From assembly GCF_023276435.1 (NCBI RefSeq), contig NZ_JALLPO010000026.1:88349-152348 (forward strand): a stretch of 64,000 bases of DNA, given 5' to 3'. The first letter of the stretch is position 1. Each line of letters starts with the position of its first letter. Made by a program: the position numbers and the translations under genes. This stretch comes from Sphaerisporangium perillae. Its GTDB lineage: Bacteria; Actinomycetota; Actinomycetes; Streptosporangiales; Streptosporangiaceae. Below the pieces are notes generated by a model. The model searched no databases. It saw only the letters and a list, made by a program, of their open reading frames with translations, and had not been told where the DNA came from. This document shows, piece by piece, positions 52,066 through 60,841 of this stretch.

Positions 52066-52279
52066 AGAGCGCCCTGCACACCGGCCACATCGGCCGACCC
52101 CTGTCACACCGCCGGCGGGGCGGTCGCCCGCTCCGCGGGCTTCCAGCTCACCCCAGCGCCGCTGATCAGCCGGGCGGGTGCCCGTGACCCGCTGCACACC
52201 TTGCCCAAAAGCCGCAATGCATGATCGCTAACTCGCACTCGGTGTCATGCACAACCAACGCCACCTGGAAGTCCTCGGG

Positions 52280-52837
52280 TTATGACGGCCGCCCGCCGAA
52301 CTGCCAGTTGTGCACCTCGATGTCCGCGTACCGGTCCGCGGTCAGGATGGTGCGTGCCATGTCCGCGTCCGGCGCCCGGACCAGCGCCGCCGTGCCCAGC
52401 CAGGTGGCGCCGTTGTCGGACAACAGCGGCCCATAGGCGATCAGCACGTCCCTGTTGGGTGGCACGGCGATGTCGGCAGCCTGCCCCGTGCCGAGGCCAA
52501 GCACCAGGTACCGGTTGCCACCGGCCCGGCCGCCGGGGAAATCCCACATGGTGCGCCCCAGCGTGTTGCGCCACCGTCGCACCAGCACGTCCCGGTATAC
52601 GCCGGCCTGGTAGTTCGGCTCGTCGAAGGCGAACGCACGGGCGGTGACGGGATCGGGAAGGTCGACGATGTGCACGCTGCCGGTGGGTGTGTCGCCGTCG
52701 TCGGCGAGGGTCGGGCCCCGGGCGATCATCTCCTTCGCGTACCGGTCCATATAGGACCAATGCTCTTCCAGTAGCTCGTCGCGCAGCGCTACGGAGCCGG
52801 GCCGGTCGCGGTGATAGCAGAAGAACTCCATGCCCAT
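52280..52837 (-). CDS. Tandem YciI-like protein
   Basis: A 185-residue protein with two YciI-type ferredoxin-like repeats. The first (~1-95) reads MEFFCYHRDRPGS then HIVDLPDPVTARAFAFDEP; the second (~115-185) reads PNRDVLIAYGPLLSDNGATW, ALVRAPDADMARTILTAD and IEVHNWQFGGRP. YciI proteins have a conserved His-Asp pair of uncertain enzymatic use. Start ATG 52837 or 52831 (MEFF). It has no obvious operon partner. Confidence 0.8.
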   Translation of the reverse strand: MGMEFFCYHRDRPGSVALRDELLEEHWSYMDRYAKEMIARGPTLADDGDTPTGSVHIVDLPDPVTARAFAFDEPNYQAGVYRDVLVRRWRNTLGRTMWDFPGGRAGGNRYLVLGLGTGQAADIAVPPNRDVLIAYGPLLSDNGATWLGTAALVRAPDADMARTILTADRYADIEVHNWQFGGRPS

Positions 52838-52947
52838 AGTTTGCACCCACCCCACCGACAGATCGCCGCGCACAAGGCGTTCGGGAAACGATCGTTCACG
52901 TTACATAAAGATCATCATTGCGCTCCCGCAGGTCACCTCTGTAACAC

Positions 52948-53535
52948 ATGCCGTGTACGCGCCTATGTGACGCGCAAACCCCTTCGCGTCACGCTTTGAT
53001 CACGAGAATCGGGAGCGCTGGCACCCCGACGTGGAACTCGTGCAGATCTTCGACGCCCACCGCCGCCAACCCCCGCAGGCATGATTCCCGGACACCGCTC
53101 GCGTTACTGATCACCGGCGGTTTCGTGACGGTCATCGTGACCTGCGTGGCCGACGCGGTGGTGTTCCAGCCGGTGGAGATCGGGGCACGCGTCGCCACCA
53201 TGGCCATTGTCATCGGAGTGTTCGCGACGACGGTGCGCAATCTGGCCGGTGCCTTGGCGACCGCTGCCCTGGCATGGCTGTTCGTCACGGGCTTCCTGGT
53301 GAACACCGACGGTGAGTTGACCTTCGCCCGGCCAGAGGATGTCGCCAGGTTCGGGGTGCTGGTCGGTGCCGCGTTGGCGGGCACTGCCTGCCGTGCGCTT
53401 CGCGACCTGTATCGCCGTTCTCGTCGCACCCGAGGTCCCGCACGCGTGCGCGACAGCATGCGCCGTCCGCCAGTCCTGGCCGGTCGGCTGCATGGGAGGA
53501 ACACCTCGGTCAGGGGCTTCGGTCCGAAGCCGTGA
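52948..53535 (+). CDS. Small membrane protein, start uncertain
   Basis: The coding-like part begins about 53085 (SRTPLALLITGGFVTVIVTC) and continues through further spans (MAIVIGVFATTVRNLAGALA, ATAALAWLFVTGFLVNTDGE) to a basic tail (RDLYRRSRRTRGP). The GxFLVNTDGELTFARPEDVARF segment resembles small DUF4118-like membrane proteins of actinobacteria. The first 45 codons from ATG 52948 look noncoding. An ATG at 53081 lies one base out of frame just before the real part, so a single-base deletion after a start reading MDSRTPLALL is a plausible explanation. Confidence 0.5.
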   Translation: MPCTRLCDAQTPSRHALITRIGSAGTPTWNSCRSSTPTAANPRRHDSRTPLALLITGGFVTVIVTCVADAVVFQPVEIGARVATMAIVIGVFATTVRNLAGALATAALAWLFVTGFLVNTDGELTFARPEDVARFGVLVGAALAGTACRALRDLYRRSRRTRGPARVRDSMRRPPVLAGRLHGRNTSVRGFGPKP

Positions 53536-53694
53536 CGCTTGCTGCTCCCGGTGATCGATGCCGTCAATGTCGCGTCAAATGTCAAAGGGTCTCCGTCAGA
53601 ATCCCGTCACGATCGCGCTAGCAGACGCGAGCGGGGTCTAGCGTTGCTCTTTGTCGGGTTCGTCCCCAAAGGACCCGTTCGCCAGGAGGAAGTC

Positions 53695-53970
53695 ATGTCA
53701 AAGCAGGCCCAACCCCCGTTAGTCGTCCCCGTCCGAGTGGGCGCGGTGACGCAGTCGTTGCGGTTGTTCCGGACGGTGAACGGCACCAGAACGGCGGTTG
53801 CGTTTTCGTCACCGGCGCGCCTGATGGCGGTGCTCGGTTCTGACCAGCGCTGGATCCACCTCAGCGAGTCCGCCCTGCGCAAGATGATCGAGGACCTGGA
53901 TCTTGAGGGCATCGTCATCGATCCCTCGGGATCCTTCTCCAACCGCGTCGCCGAGCGACAGGCGGCCTGA
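53695..53970 (+). CDS. SAV_915-family small protein
   Basis: A 91-residue paralogue of the gene at 39795-40082. It reads PPLVVPVRVGAVTQSLRLFR, TAVAFSSPARLMAVLG, QRWIHLSESALRKMI and EGIVIDPSGSF. ATG 53695 has AGGAGGAAGT upstream. The conserved core is a beta-rich domain of unknown function found only in actinobacteria. No operon partner is obvious. Confidence 0.8.
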   Translation: MSKQAQPPLVVPVRVGAVTQSLRLFRTVNGTRTAVAFSSPARLMAVLGSDQRWIHLSESALRKMIEDLDLEGIVIDPSGSFSNRVAERQAA

Positions 53971-54142
53971 GGTGATGACCATCGGCGATGCGGTCGACGC
54001 GCTCCGCCGGGCCGGCGCCGGGACGATACACCCAGCTCATCGCCCGAACCGTACTGGGTCTCGGAGAGTCGTCTTCCTGCCGACGTCCACCCCGGCGATC
54101 TTGTCGTAGTGGTAGTGCTGTTTCGTCCGAGACCGCTCCCGG

Positions 54143-54298
54143 CTATTTGGGGCCGTGTTTGGGCGGGGATGGTAGCCAGCGCTCGACCATGTGCCAGGGT
54201 GGTGGTCCTCCCACGAGCGATTCGAGCGGCTCGTTCTTCCGATCCAGGGACCGCCTCGCCGCGTTGACGAACCCGCGGCTGGGCTCGATCAGAGCCAT
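54143..54298 (-). CDS. 51-residue protein coupled to corA
   Basis: ATG 54298 lies inside the last codons of corA (10-base overlap) and the frame runs to 54143. It reads MALIEPSRGFVNAARRSLDR, KNEPLESLVGG, PPPWHMVERWLPSPPKHGPK in sections. It is basic, has no membrane span, and shows good codon use. There is no own ribosome binding site, so expression would need re-initiation after corA. It might be a frameshifted leftover of a longer corA tail, though CorA itself ends normally. Confidence 0.45.
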   Translation of the reverse strand: MALIEPSRGFVNAARRSLDRKNEPLESLVGGPPPWHMVERWLPSPPKHGPK

Positions 54299-55335
54299 CC
54301 TCGCCGCTTGAACACCATGTAGAGCGTCAGGGACAGCACCGCCATCAGCACCAGAGCCATGGGATAACCGAGAATCCAGTGCAGTTCGGGCATGTGGTCG
54401 AAGTTCATGCCGTACACCGTGCCGATGAAGGTGGGAGCGAAGAGGATCGCCGCCCACGCGGAGATCTTCTTGATCTCTTCGTTCTGCGTGTAGCTCGCCT
54501 CGGTCAGGCGCTTGACCTCCGCGCTCTGCGCCTGGCCGATCAGCGCGGACTTGATGGTGAGGACGGTCTGGTAGAACTCGATCACCCCCTGGAGGTACTC
54601 CCTTTCGCCGTCGGCCAGGCTGCGGACCCGGTCGAACTGGTCGGCGATGTCGGCCACGAGCCGTTGTCCTCCGCGGGATATCCGGGTGAGGCCGCTCATC
54701 CTGCCGTAGATGGCGCCGCTCAGGGCGCCCATGGTGCGCACGGCGAGCAGCCCGTGGCGGGCGCGGAACAACTCGTTGAGGAAGTCCTCGGGATCGCCGA
54801 CCTGCCCGCCCGTCACCCGCTGTTCCAACTGCCACACATCGCTGGTCACCGTCTCCACGTAGTCCTCCTGGCTGCGGATGAGGGTGGTGACGATCGCGTA
54901 CGACAGTTCGAACGGCGTGGTGGGGCGCAGGCGCCCCGCCTGTATCCGCGCGAGCACCGCGCGGGTCTCGCGAAGGGCTGCTCCCGGCGCGACAGCGGGG
55001 TTGACCGGTCCGTGGACGGTCACCAGGTAGTTCCGGCCGACGAACTGGTCGAGCTCGATGTAGTGCACATGCCCGCGCTCCCCTCCTTCGGGGCTGTGCA
55101 GGACGACGAACACGTGGTCAAGGTAGGCGTGCATCTTGGGAACGCGGTTGCGCTCGACGCAGTCGTGGATCGCCATCGGGTGGAATCCGAACACCTCCGA
55201 CAGCACGCGCGCGGCGTCTTGGTCGCAGCTTGGGATGTCCACCCAGACCAAGCCGTCCTCGCGTTCGAGCAGCTCCGGGAGCTCTTGGAGGGGACGCTGT
55301 TCCACCCCCTCGTCATTGACCAGGCGAACATCCAT
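54289..55335 (-). CDS. corA: CorA-family Mg2+/Co2+ channel
   Basis: A 348-residue divalent cation channel. The cytoplasmic funnel takes up residues ~1-285 with a long helix; two C-terminal spans follow, the first preceded by KISAWAAILFAPTFIGTVYGMNF, in which GMN is the signature at the pore mouth, and the end is basic (FKRRGWL). ATG 55335 is 10 bases from GAGGGG; GTG 55344 abuts it. It would import Mg2+ (or Co2+, Ni2+), linking it in theme with the ArsR-P1B-4 pair 4 kb away. Confidence 0.92.
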   Translation of the reverse strand: MDVRLVNDEGVEQRPLQELPELLEREDGLVWVDIPSCDQDAARVLSEVFGFHPMAIHDCVERNRVPKMHAYLDHVFVVLHSPEGGERGHVHYIELDQFVGRNYLVTVHGPVNPAVAPGAALRETRAVLARIQAGRLRPTTPFELSYAIVTTLIRSQEDYVETVTSDVWQLEQRVTGGQVGDPEDFLNELFRARHGLLAVRTMGALSGAIYGRMSGLTRISRGGQRLVADIADQFDRVRSLADGEREYLQGVIEFYQTVLTIKSALIGQAQSAEVKRLTEASYTQNEEIKKISAWAAILFAPTFIGTVYGMNFDHMPELHWILGYPMALVLMAVLSLTLYMVFKRRGWL

Positions 55336-55350
55336 CTGGTTCACACCCCC

Positions 55351-55596
55351 TCAAGGCGATCCGGCCGCAGGCCGGTCCGGTGCCGCCGGACCGGCCTGCC
55401 GCGGCCCTACCGGCTCGATGATGCCAGGCGACGGGTGAGGGCAACTGCGGCAGGGCTTGCCGGTCTCGTTCTTGACCCTGACGTAGCGCACGGTGAGGCC
55501 GTCCGAGCCGTCCAGGTCGGACAGCGTGACCGTGCGGCAGGTGGAAGCGAAGCCCGCGCCCGTCCAGGTCCCTGCCGTCGGTGAGGGCGGGGCCAT
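55351..55596 (-). CDS. Hypothetical 81-residue protein
   Basis: ATG 55596 has AAAGGA 9 bases upstream. The protein includes GTWTGAGFASTCRTVTLSDL and DGLTVRYVRVKNETGKPC, followed by RSCPHP and a Pro/Ala-rich tail. The central part has a beta-strand pattern and three Cys. No family was recognised. It lies just before corA on the same strand and divergent from the GH20 gene. Confidence 0.4.
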   Translation of the reverse strand: MAPPSPTAGTWTGAGFASTCRTVTLSDLDGSDGLTVRYVRVKNETGKPCRSCPHPSPGIIEPVGPRQAGPAAPDRPAAGSP

Positions 55597-55617
55597 TAAG
55601 CAAGGTCCTTTACTATT

Positions 55618-55628
55618 AGATCGGATCT
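55618..55628. promoter_or_regulatory. Palindrome upstream of the GH20-GH2 operon
   Basis: AGATCGGATCT is a perfect 11-base palindrome about 73 bases before the GH20 start, in an AT-rich pocket with TACTAT (55611-55616). Its core GATCGGAT is shared with the palindrome in the nagZ promoter, CATCCGATCGGATG. Confidence 0.4.
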
Positions 55629-55700
55629 GCTTATCGTGAGGCTACGGCCGGCGGGGGCAGCGGCGACCACGCGACATCGGATCCCAGCGGAGGCCCTGCC

Positions 55701-57266
55701 TTGAGCATCCGTCGTCTCCTCGCACTACTGCCGTTCTTCCTCCTCACCCTCCTTCCCGCCGGGCCCCCGGCGACGGCCGCGGCCGTCGTGGCGTTCGGCA
55801 CCGTCGTTCCCGTGCCGGTCACCTCCACCGTGACCACCGGGGTGACCTACGGCATCACCGCCTCGACCGCTGTCTACGCGGATCCGGGCGCCGAGGGCAT
55901 CGCCGAGCGGCTCGCCGCGCTGCTGCGCCGTTCCACCGGCTACCCGGTGCCGGTGTCCGCCGCGCCCGGCGTCGGCGGCGTCTCCCTGCTGCTGTCCGGG
56001 GCTCCGGCCACGGTGGGGGCCGAGGGTTACCAACTGGATGTGACCGCCGCCTCGATCGTCATCCGCGCCACCGGGCTCGCCGGGCTCTCCAACGGGATCC
56101 AGACGCTGCACCAGCTCCTGCCCGTCGCGGTCGACGCCGCGACGGTCCAGCCGGGCCCGTGGCCGGTGCCCGGCGGTCACATCGTGGACTACCCGAGGTT
56201 CGGCTACCGGGGCGCCATGCTCGATGTGGCCAGGCACTTCTTCCCGGTGTCCGCGGTCGAGCGTTACATCGACCAGCTCGTCCTCTACAAGATCAACTAT
56301 CTGCACCTGCACCTGTCCGACGACCAGGGCTGGCGCATCGCGATCAACTCATGGCCGAACCTCGCGACCTACGGCGGCAGCACCGCGGTCGGCGGAGGCG
56401 CAGGTGGGTACTACACCCAGGCCGACTACCAGCGGATCGTGTCCTACGCGGCCGCCCGCTTCGTCACGGTCGTTCCCGAGATCGACATGCCCGGCCACAC
56501 CAACGCCGCACTGGCCTCGTACGCGCCCCTGAACTGCGACGGCGTGGCCCCGCCGCTGTACACCGGCACCGACGTGGGCTTCAGCTCGCTGTGCACCTCC
56601 AAGGAGCTCACCTACTCCTTCATCGACCAGGTCGTCGGGGAACTCGCCGCCCTCACGCCCGGCCCGTACCTGCACATCGGCGGTGACGAGGCCGCCTCCA
56701 CCGCGCCCGCCGACTACGCGGCCTTCATCAACCGGGCCCAGCAGATCGTCGCGGCGCACGGCAAGACCGTCGTCGGCTGGCACGACGTGACCAAGGCCAC
56801 CCCGCTGCCCTCCACGCTCGCCCAGTACTGGGGCACCACGACGAGGGACGCCGCGGTGCAGACGGCCGCGCAGAACGGCACCAAGCTCATCATGTCCCCG
56901 GCCAACCGCGCCTACCTCGACATGAAGTACAACTCCCGCACCCCCCTGGGCCAGAGCTGGGCCGGGTACATCGACGTCAAGACCGCCTACGGCTGGGATC
57001 CCGGCGCCTACCTGACCGGCGTCCCCGCCTCCGCGGTGCTCGGCGTCGAGGCCCCGCTGTGGACCGAGACCATCACCACCAGCGCCGACATCGACTACAT
57101 GGCGTTCCCGCGGCTCCCGGCGATCGCGGAACTCGGCTGGTCGCCTTACAGCACCCACAACTGGACGGCCTTCAAGCAGCGGCTCGGCGCACAGGGCCCG
57201 CGCTGGCACGTCATGGGCGTCAATTACTACCACTCCGCGCAGATCTCCTGGCCAGGCGGTTCATGA
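55701..57266 (+). CDS. Secreted GH20 beta-N-acetylhexosaminidase
   Basis: A 521-residue exported exo-hexosaminidase. Residues 1-27 are a signal peptide (LLALLPFFLLTLLPAGPPATA). A GH20b domain (~35-155) precedes the catalytic barrel (~160-500), which begins RFGYRGAMLDVARHFFPV. The substrate-assisted Asp-Glu pair is about 329-330 in HIGGDEAAST; GYIDVKTAYGWDP and VLGVEAPLWTETI are further pocket strands. Start TTG 55701 has GCGGAGG upstream. It should remove terminal GlcNAc from chitooligosaccharides. The following GH2 gene overlaps by 4 bases. Confidence 0.92.
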   Translation: MSIRRLLALLPFFLLTLLPAGPPATAAAVVAFGTVVPVPVTSTVTTGVTYGITASTAVYADPGAEGIAERLAALLRRSTGYPVPVSAAPGVGGVSLLLSGAPATVGAEGYQLDVTAASIVIRATGLAGLSNGIQTLHQLLPVAVDAATVQPGPWPVPGGHIVDYPRFGYRGAMLDVARHFFPVSAVERYIDQLVLYKINYLHLHLSDDQGWRIAINSWPNLATYGGSTAVGGGAGGYYTQADYQRIVSYAAARFVTVVPEIDMPGHTNAALASYAPLNCDGVAPPLYTGTDVGFSSLCTSKELTYSFIDQVVGELAALTPGPYLHIGGDEAASTAPADYAAFINRAQQIVAAHGKTVVGWHDVTKATPLPSTLAQYWGTTTRDAAVQTAAQNGTKLIMSPANRAYLDMKYNSRTPLGQSWAGYIDVKTAYGWDPGAYLTGVPASAVLGVEAPLWTETITTSADIDYMAFPRLPAIAELGWSPYSTHNWTAFKQRLGAQGPRWHVMGVNYYHSAQISWPGGS

Positions 57267-59878
57267 TGCGTCGACTTCTCGCCATCGTCGTCTCCACTCT
57301 CACGCTGATCCTCGCCATCGGCGCCGTTGACGCCCGTGCGGCCACCGTCGCCTCCGCCGAGCTGACCGCGGGCTGGGCGCTGCGATCGGCCACCGGGCTG
57401 GCCGACACCGGCGCGGCCGTCTCCCAGGTCGGCTACGCCACCCCGGGATGGACCCCGGTCTCGCTGCCGTCCACGGTGCTGGCCGGGCTGGTGGCCGGCA
57501 ACGTCTACCAGAACATCTACTTCGGCCAGAACCTGAAGAACGTTCCTGACCTGACCGGGCAGGACTGGTGGTTCAGGGGTGAGTTCACCGCCTCGGCGGC
57601 CTCCCCTGGGCAGGTCTACTGGCTGCGCTTCAAGGGAATCAGCTACCGCGCCCAGATCTGGCTCAACGGCGTTCAGCTCGACGCCAACGCCGTCGGCACC
57701 ATGGTGGCCCACGAGTACAACGTGAGCGGCGTCATCCGTCCGGGCGCGGCCAACGCCCTGGCCATCCGTGTGACACCGCCCGCCCACGGCTGCGAGGACC
57801 TGTCGTTCTGCACCGTCGACTGGAACCCCGAGGCCCCCGACATGAACGCGGGCCTGTGGGGCAGGACGCTGCTGGACACCACGGGGCCGGTCGCGCTCCG
57901 CGACCCTTACGTCAAGACGGTCCTACCGCTTCCGGCCACCGACGCCGCCGACCTCACCGTCTACGTCGACGCCGTCAACGCCACCGCGGCCCCGGTCACC
58001 ACGACGATAAGCGGCACCATCTCCAAGGCCGGCCAGCCCAGCATCCCGATCAGCCAGACTGTCACCCTCAACGGAGGCGAGCGGCGTGAGATCGCCTTCG
58101 CGCCCGTCCACGTCACCAATCCCGTCCTGTGGTGGCCCTACCAGTTCGGCTCTCCCGAGCTGTACCAGCTCAGCGTGTCGGCGGCGGCGAGCGGGGCGAC
58201 CTCCGACACCAAGGCGATCGACTTTGGCATCCGCCAGTTCACCGACTACCGCACCACCGTCAACGGCACCTCCTTCGCCGGCTACAAGGTCAACGGCCGG
58301 AACATCATGTTCCGTGGCGGCGGCTACATGTGGGACATGCTGCAGCGCTGGGACTCAAGGACCAACGCCGCCCACGTCAAGTACGTCAAGGACATGGGCC
58401 TCAACACCATCCGCCTGGAGGGCACCCTCGGCAACGAGGAGCTCTACGACCTGGCCGACAAGGCCGGCGTCATGATGATGCCGGGCTTCGTCTGCTGCAG
58501 TGCCTGGGAGAACGACAGCGGGTGGTCGTCCGAGCAGGCCCAGGTCGCCGTCGCCTCCCTCAACACCCAGATGCGCGCCACCCGCGCCCATGCCAGCAGC
58601 TTCCTGTGGACCTACGGCAGCGACCAGCCGCCGACCGCCGCCCACCTGACCGCCTACAAGAACGCCGCCGCCGCCCTTCACTGGCAGAACCCCACTCTCG
58701 ACAACGTCGCCACCTGGTCGAACGCGAACGCGGGGATGAAGATGGACGGGCCCTACGTGTGGGAGCCGCCCGTGCTGTGGTGGGACACCACCAAGGCGGG
58801 CAGCGCCTTCGGCACCACGGGGGAGGAGGGGACCGAGTCGCCACCGCCACTGGAGAGCCTCCAGCGCTTCCTGGCCCCGGCCGACCAGTGGCCGATCGGC
58901 GCCGCCTGGAACTACCACGCGGGCAAGGCCGGCAGCGTCTTCGACAACACCACGCCGTTCACCACCGGGCTCAACGGCCGGTACGGCACGGCCACGAGCG
59001 CCGCAGACTACTCGCGCAAGGCCGAGCTGCAGAACTACGAGAACACCCGGTCGTTCTTCGAGGCGTGGAACTCCCATGAGTACACCCAGTCCTTCGGCAC
59101 CATCTTCTGGATGCTCAACAGCGCCTGGCCCTCGGTCCACTGGAACCTGTACGACTACTACTTCAAGCCCGGCGGCGGATACTTCGGCACCAAGAAGGCC
59201 AACGAGCCGGTGCACATCGCCTACGACTACGCCACCAAGAAGGTGTTCGTGGTCAACTCCACCCTCGCGGCCCGCTCCGGCCTCACCGCGACGGCGACGC
59301 TGTACAACATCCCTGGCCTGGCCCAGAAGTACAGCACCTCGGTGCCCTTCACCGCCGCGGCGAACTCCTCCACCGAGGTCCTGACCGTCCCGGCCGTCAC
59401 CGGCCTGTCGACCAGCTACTTCATCCGCCTGCGAGTCAGGGACGCCGGCGGGGCGACGGTCAGCGACAGCCTGTACTGGTACTCCACGACCGCCGACGTC
59501 CTCGGCAACAAGAGCAACTGGTACCGGACCACGCCGAAGACCTCCGCCAACCTCACCGGACTGAACAGCCTGCCCGCCAACCCCGCCCTGAACGCAACGG
59601 TCTCCAGGACCATCTCCGGCGGTCAGGAGAGCGTCGCCATCACCCTCACCAACGGCAGCGCGACGAACCTGGCCTTCTTCCTCCGCCCCGAGATCACCGC
59701 GGGCAACGGCGGAACCGAGGTCGTCCCTGTCACCTACACCGACAACTACCTGTCCCTGTGGCCGGGGGAATCCACCACCGTCACCGCCGCCTACCAGACG
59801 GCCGACCTCGGTGGTCAGGCCCCTTACCTGCGCCTGCGCGGATACAACACTCCCACCACATCCATCCCCGTGCCCTGA
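57263..59878 (+). CDS. Secreted GH2 exo-beta-D-glucosaminidase (CsxA-like)
   Basis: An 871-residue exported GH2 enzyme. Residues 1-29 are a signal peptide (LLAIVVSTLTLILAIGAVDA). A jelly-roll domain (~40-215), an Ig-like domain (~220-345) and the catalytic barrel (~345-620) are followed by two beta domains. The barrel contains FLWTYGSDQPP, where Asp matches the acid/base of Amycolatopsis CsxA (Asp469), and FGTTGEEGTESPPPLESL, where the nucleophile Glu region (Glu541) lies. This exo-chitosanase subgroup releases glucosamine from chitosan ends. The ATGA overlap with GH20 makes a chitin/chitosan exo-acting pair. Confidence 0.88.
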   Translation: MMRRLLAIVVSTLTLILAIGAVDARAATVASAELTAGWALRSATGLADTGAAVSQVGYATPGWTPVSLPSTVLAGLVAGNVYQNIYFGQNLKNVPDLTGQDWWFRGEFTASAASPGQVYWLRFKGISYRAQIWLNGVQLDANAVGTMVAHEYNVSGVIRPGAANALAIRVTPPAHGCEDLSFCTVDWNPEAPDMNAGLWGRTLLDTTGPVALRDPYVKTVLPLPATDAADLTVYVDAVNATAAPVTTTISGTISKAGQPSIPISQTVTLNGGERREIAFAPVHVTNPVLWWPYQFGSPELYQLSVSAAASGATSDTKAIDFGIRQFTDYRTTVNGTSFAGYKVNGRNIMFRGGGYMWDMLQRWDSRTNAAHVKYVKDMGLNTIRLEGTLGNEELYDLADKAGVMMMPGFVCCSAWENDSGWSSEQAQVAVASLNTQMRATRAHASSFLWTYGSDQPPTAAHLTAYKNAAAALHWQNPTLDNVATWSNANAGMKMDGPYVWEPPVLWWDTTKAGSAFGTTGEEGTESPPPLESLQRFLAPADQWPIGAAWNYHAGKAGSVFDNTTPFTTGLNGRYGTATSAADYSRKAELQNYENTRSFFEAWNSHEYTQSFGTIFWMLNSAWPSVHWNLYDYYFKPGGGYFGTKKANEPVHIAYDYATKKVFVVNSTLAARSGLTATATLYNIPGLAQKYSTSVPFTAAANSSTEVLTVPAVTGLSTSYFIRLRVRDAGGATVSDSLYWYSTTADVLGNKSNWYRTTPKTSANLTGLNSLPANPALNATVSRTISGGQESVAITLTNGSATNLAFFLRPEITAGNGGTEVVPVTYTDNYLSLWPGESTTVTAAYQTADLGGQAPYLRLRGYNTPTTSIPVP

Positions 59879-59890
59879 CCCGGCGTAGCC

Positions 59891-59920
59891 GGCGTTCCGG
59901 GACGGCCGCTCCGGAACGCC
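59891..59920 (+). terminator. Terminator after the GH2 gene
   Basis: GGCGTTCCGG and CCGGAACGCC (59891-59900, 59911-59920) pair perfectly around a 10-base loop, 12 bases after the stop. Confidence 0.75.
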
Positions 59921-60329
59921 CGGCACCCGTGCGGGCTCACGATGTCACCCGCCGCGAGGCCCGCCGGCCCAACTTCAACGACCGCCACGTCGAGCATTGA
60001 GGACCTCCTGGCATGGTGGTTCACAACAGTTACGCCTGGACGAATCCGGCAAGCAGGACGGTGACGCCGCAGATCTCGCCGACGATCCGTGCGGACATGA
60101 AGGCAGCCGTGCCGCGGACGGGATGGCGATCCTCATGGCCGAGCTGCGCATCGAGGCCCCGCCGAGCGTGGTGCAGACCAGCATCAGTTGACCGCCTGCT
60201 CGGCAGGCACCCCCGCGCCCGCTGATATACCCCCCTGCTGTAGCAGAGCCGTCGGTCTACCCCCGGGATATCGGTCCGCCGGCTGGAGCCCGGCATCGTC
60301 CTTCTTGCCGCAGAGGGTCGTCTTCGCCT

Positions 60330-60358
60330 TTGACAGCACCCCCGGGGGGTATGTTACG
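60330..60358 (+). promoter_or_regulatory. Copper-operon promoter with CsoR-like site in the spacer
   Basis: TTGACA (60330-60335) and GTTACG (60353-60358) are 17 bases apart. The spacer is almost entirely CACCCCCGGGGGGTAT, a G/C-run dyad like CsoR sites, so a bound repressor would block RNA polymerase. Confidence 0.6.
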
Positions 60359-60373
60359 TTCCTTCACATCCGC

Positions 60374-60388
60374 TACCCCTATGGGGTA
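60374..60388 (+). promoter_or_regulatory. CsoR-like operator (second copy)
   Basis: TACCCCTATGGGGTA is a perfect palindrome of the CsoR class, about 45 bases before the first chaperone ATG, near the predicted transcript start region. Confidence 0.65.
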
Positions 60389-60432
60389 TGTCTTAAGCCT
60401 TCCCTGGAGGGACAGGCAGAAAGGGGAATGTC

Positions 60433-60714
60433 ATGTGCACGGCGTGTTCGTGCGGTACCCAGGACAGCACCGGCACCACGACGCGGCTCGCTACCGATGA
60501 GGGCGCTGGGCGCGTCTACTCGGTCAGCGGGATGACCTGCGGCCACTGCGTGTCATCGGTTTCGGCGCAGATCGGCAAGGTCGAGGGCGTCAGCGACGTC
60601 CAGGTCGATCTGGCCGGCGGCGCCGTCATGGTGAGCGGGTCGGGCTTCTCCGACGAGCAGATCCGTGCGGCAGTGAAGCAGGCCGGCTACGAGCCGGCAG
60701 GGACCGGGGCCTAG
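60433..60714 (+). CDS. HMA-domain copper chaperone with Cys-rich N-terminus
   Basis: A 93-residue protein. It has an HMA domain (~28-90) with the GMTCGHC metal site (Cys about 36 and 39), and ends DEQIRAAVKQAGYEPAG, a usual CopZ finish. It differs from a plain CopZ in its first 25 residues, MCTACSCGTQ, which add three Cys in a CxxCxC pattern that could form a second copper or Fe site. Promoter and CsoR-like operators precede it, and a hairpin follows it, so it is probably a copper-induced short transcript that reads partly into the MFS gene. Confidence 0.85.
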   Translation: MCTACSCGTQDSTGTTTRLATDEGAGRVYSVSGMTCGHCVSSVSAQIGKVEGVSDVQVDLAGGAVMVSGSGFSDEQIRAAVKQAGYEPAGTGA

Positions 60715-60721
60715 CGGCAGA

Positions 60722-60753
60722 AGGTGGGCGTGCACGGGCATGCACGCCCACCT
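60722..60753 (+). terminator. Perfect 13-bp hairpin after the first chaperone gene
   Basis: AGGTGGGCGTGCA (60722-60734) and its exact complement (60741-60753) flank a 6-base loop, 7 bases after the stop. Confidence 0.8.
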
Positions 60754-60841
60754 GCGGGGCCGGTCCGATTTCGACATCACACCCGAACCCCCTTATCGCA
60801 TCCTGCCATCGGCGGCGGGTGCGAGGAATCAGGAGTACGGC

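Larger units (their letters stand above)
59921..60432. other. Intergenic region before the copper cluster
   Basis: The first ~270 bases hold no supported gene; a minus-strand piece reading MSARIVGEICGVTVLLAGFV at about 60050-60110 looks like the end of a membrane protein but has no start or family. The last 200 bases carry the promoter and CsoR-like sites of the copper operon, and a further half-site ATACCCCCC near 60227. Confidence 0.4.

Noticed and set aside
58355..59926. 523-codon minus-strand frame opposite the GH2 gene
   Set aside because: Antisense shadow of a well-supported secreted enzyme.
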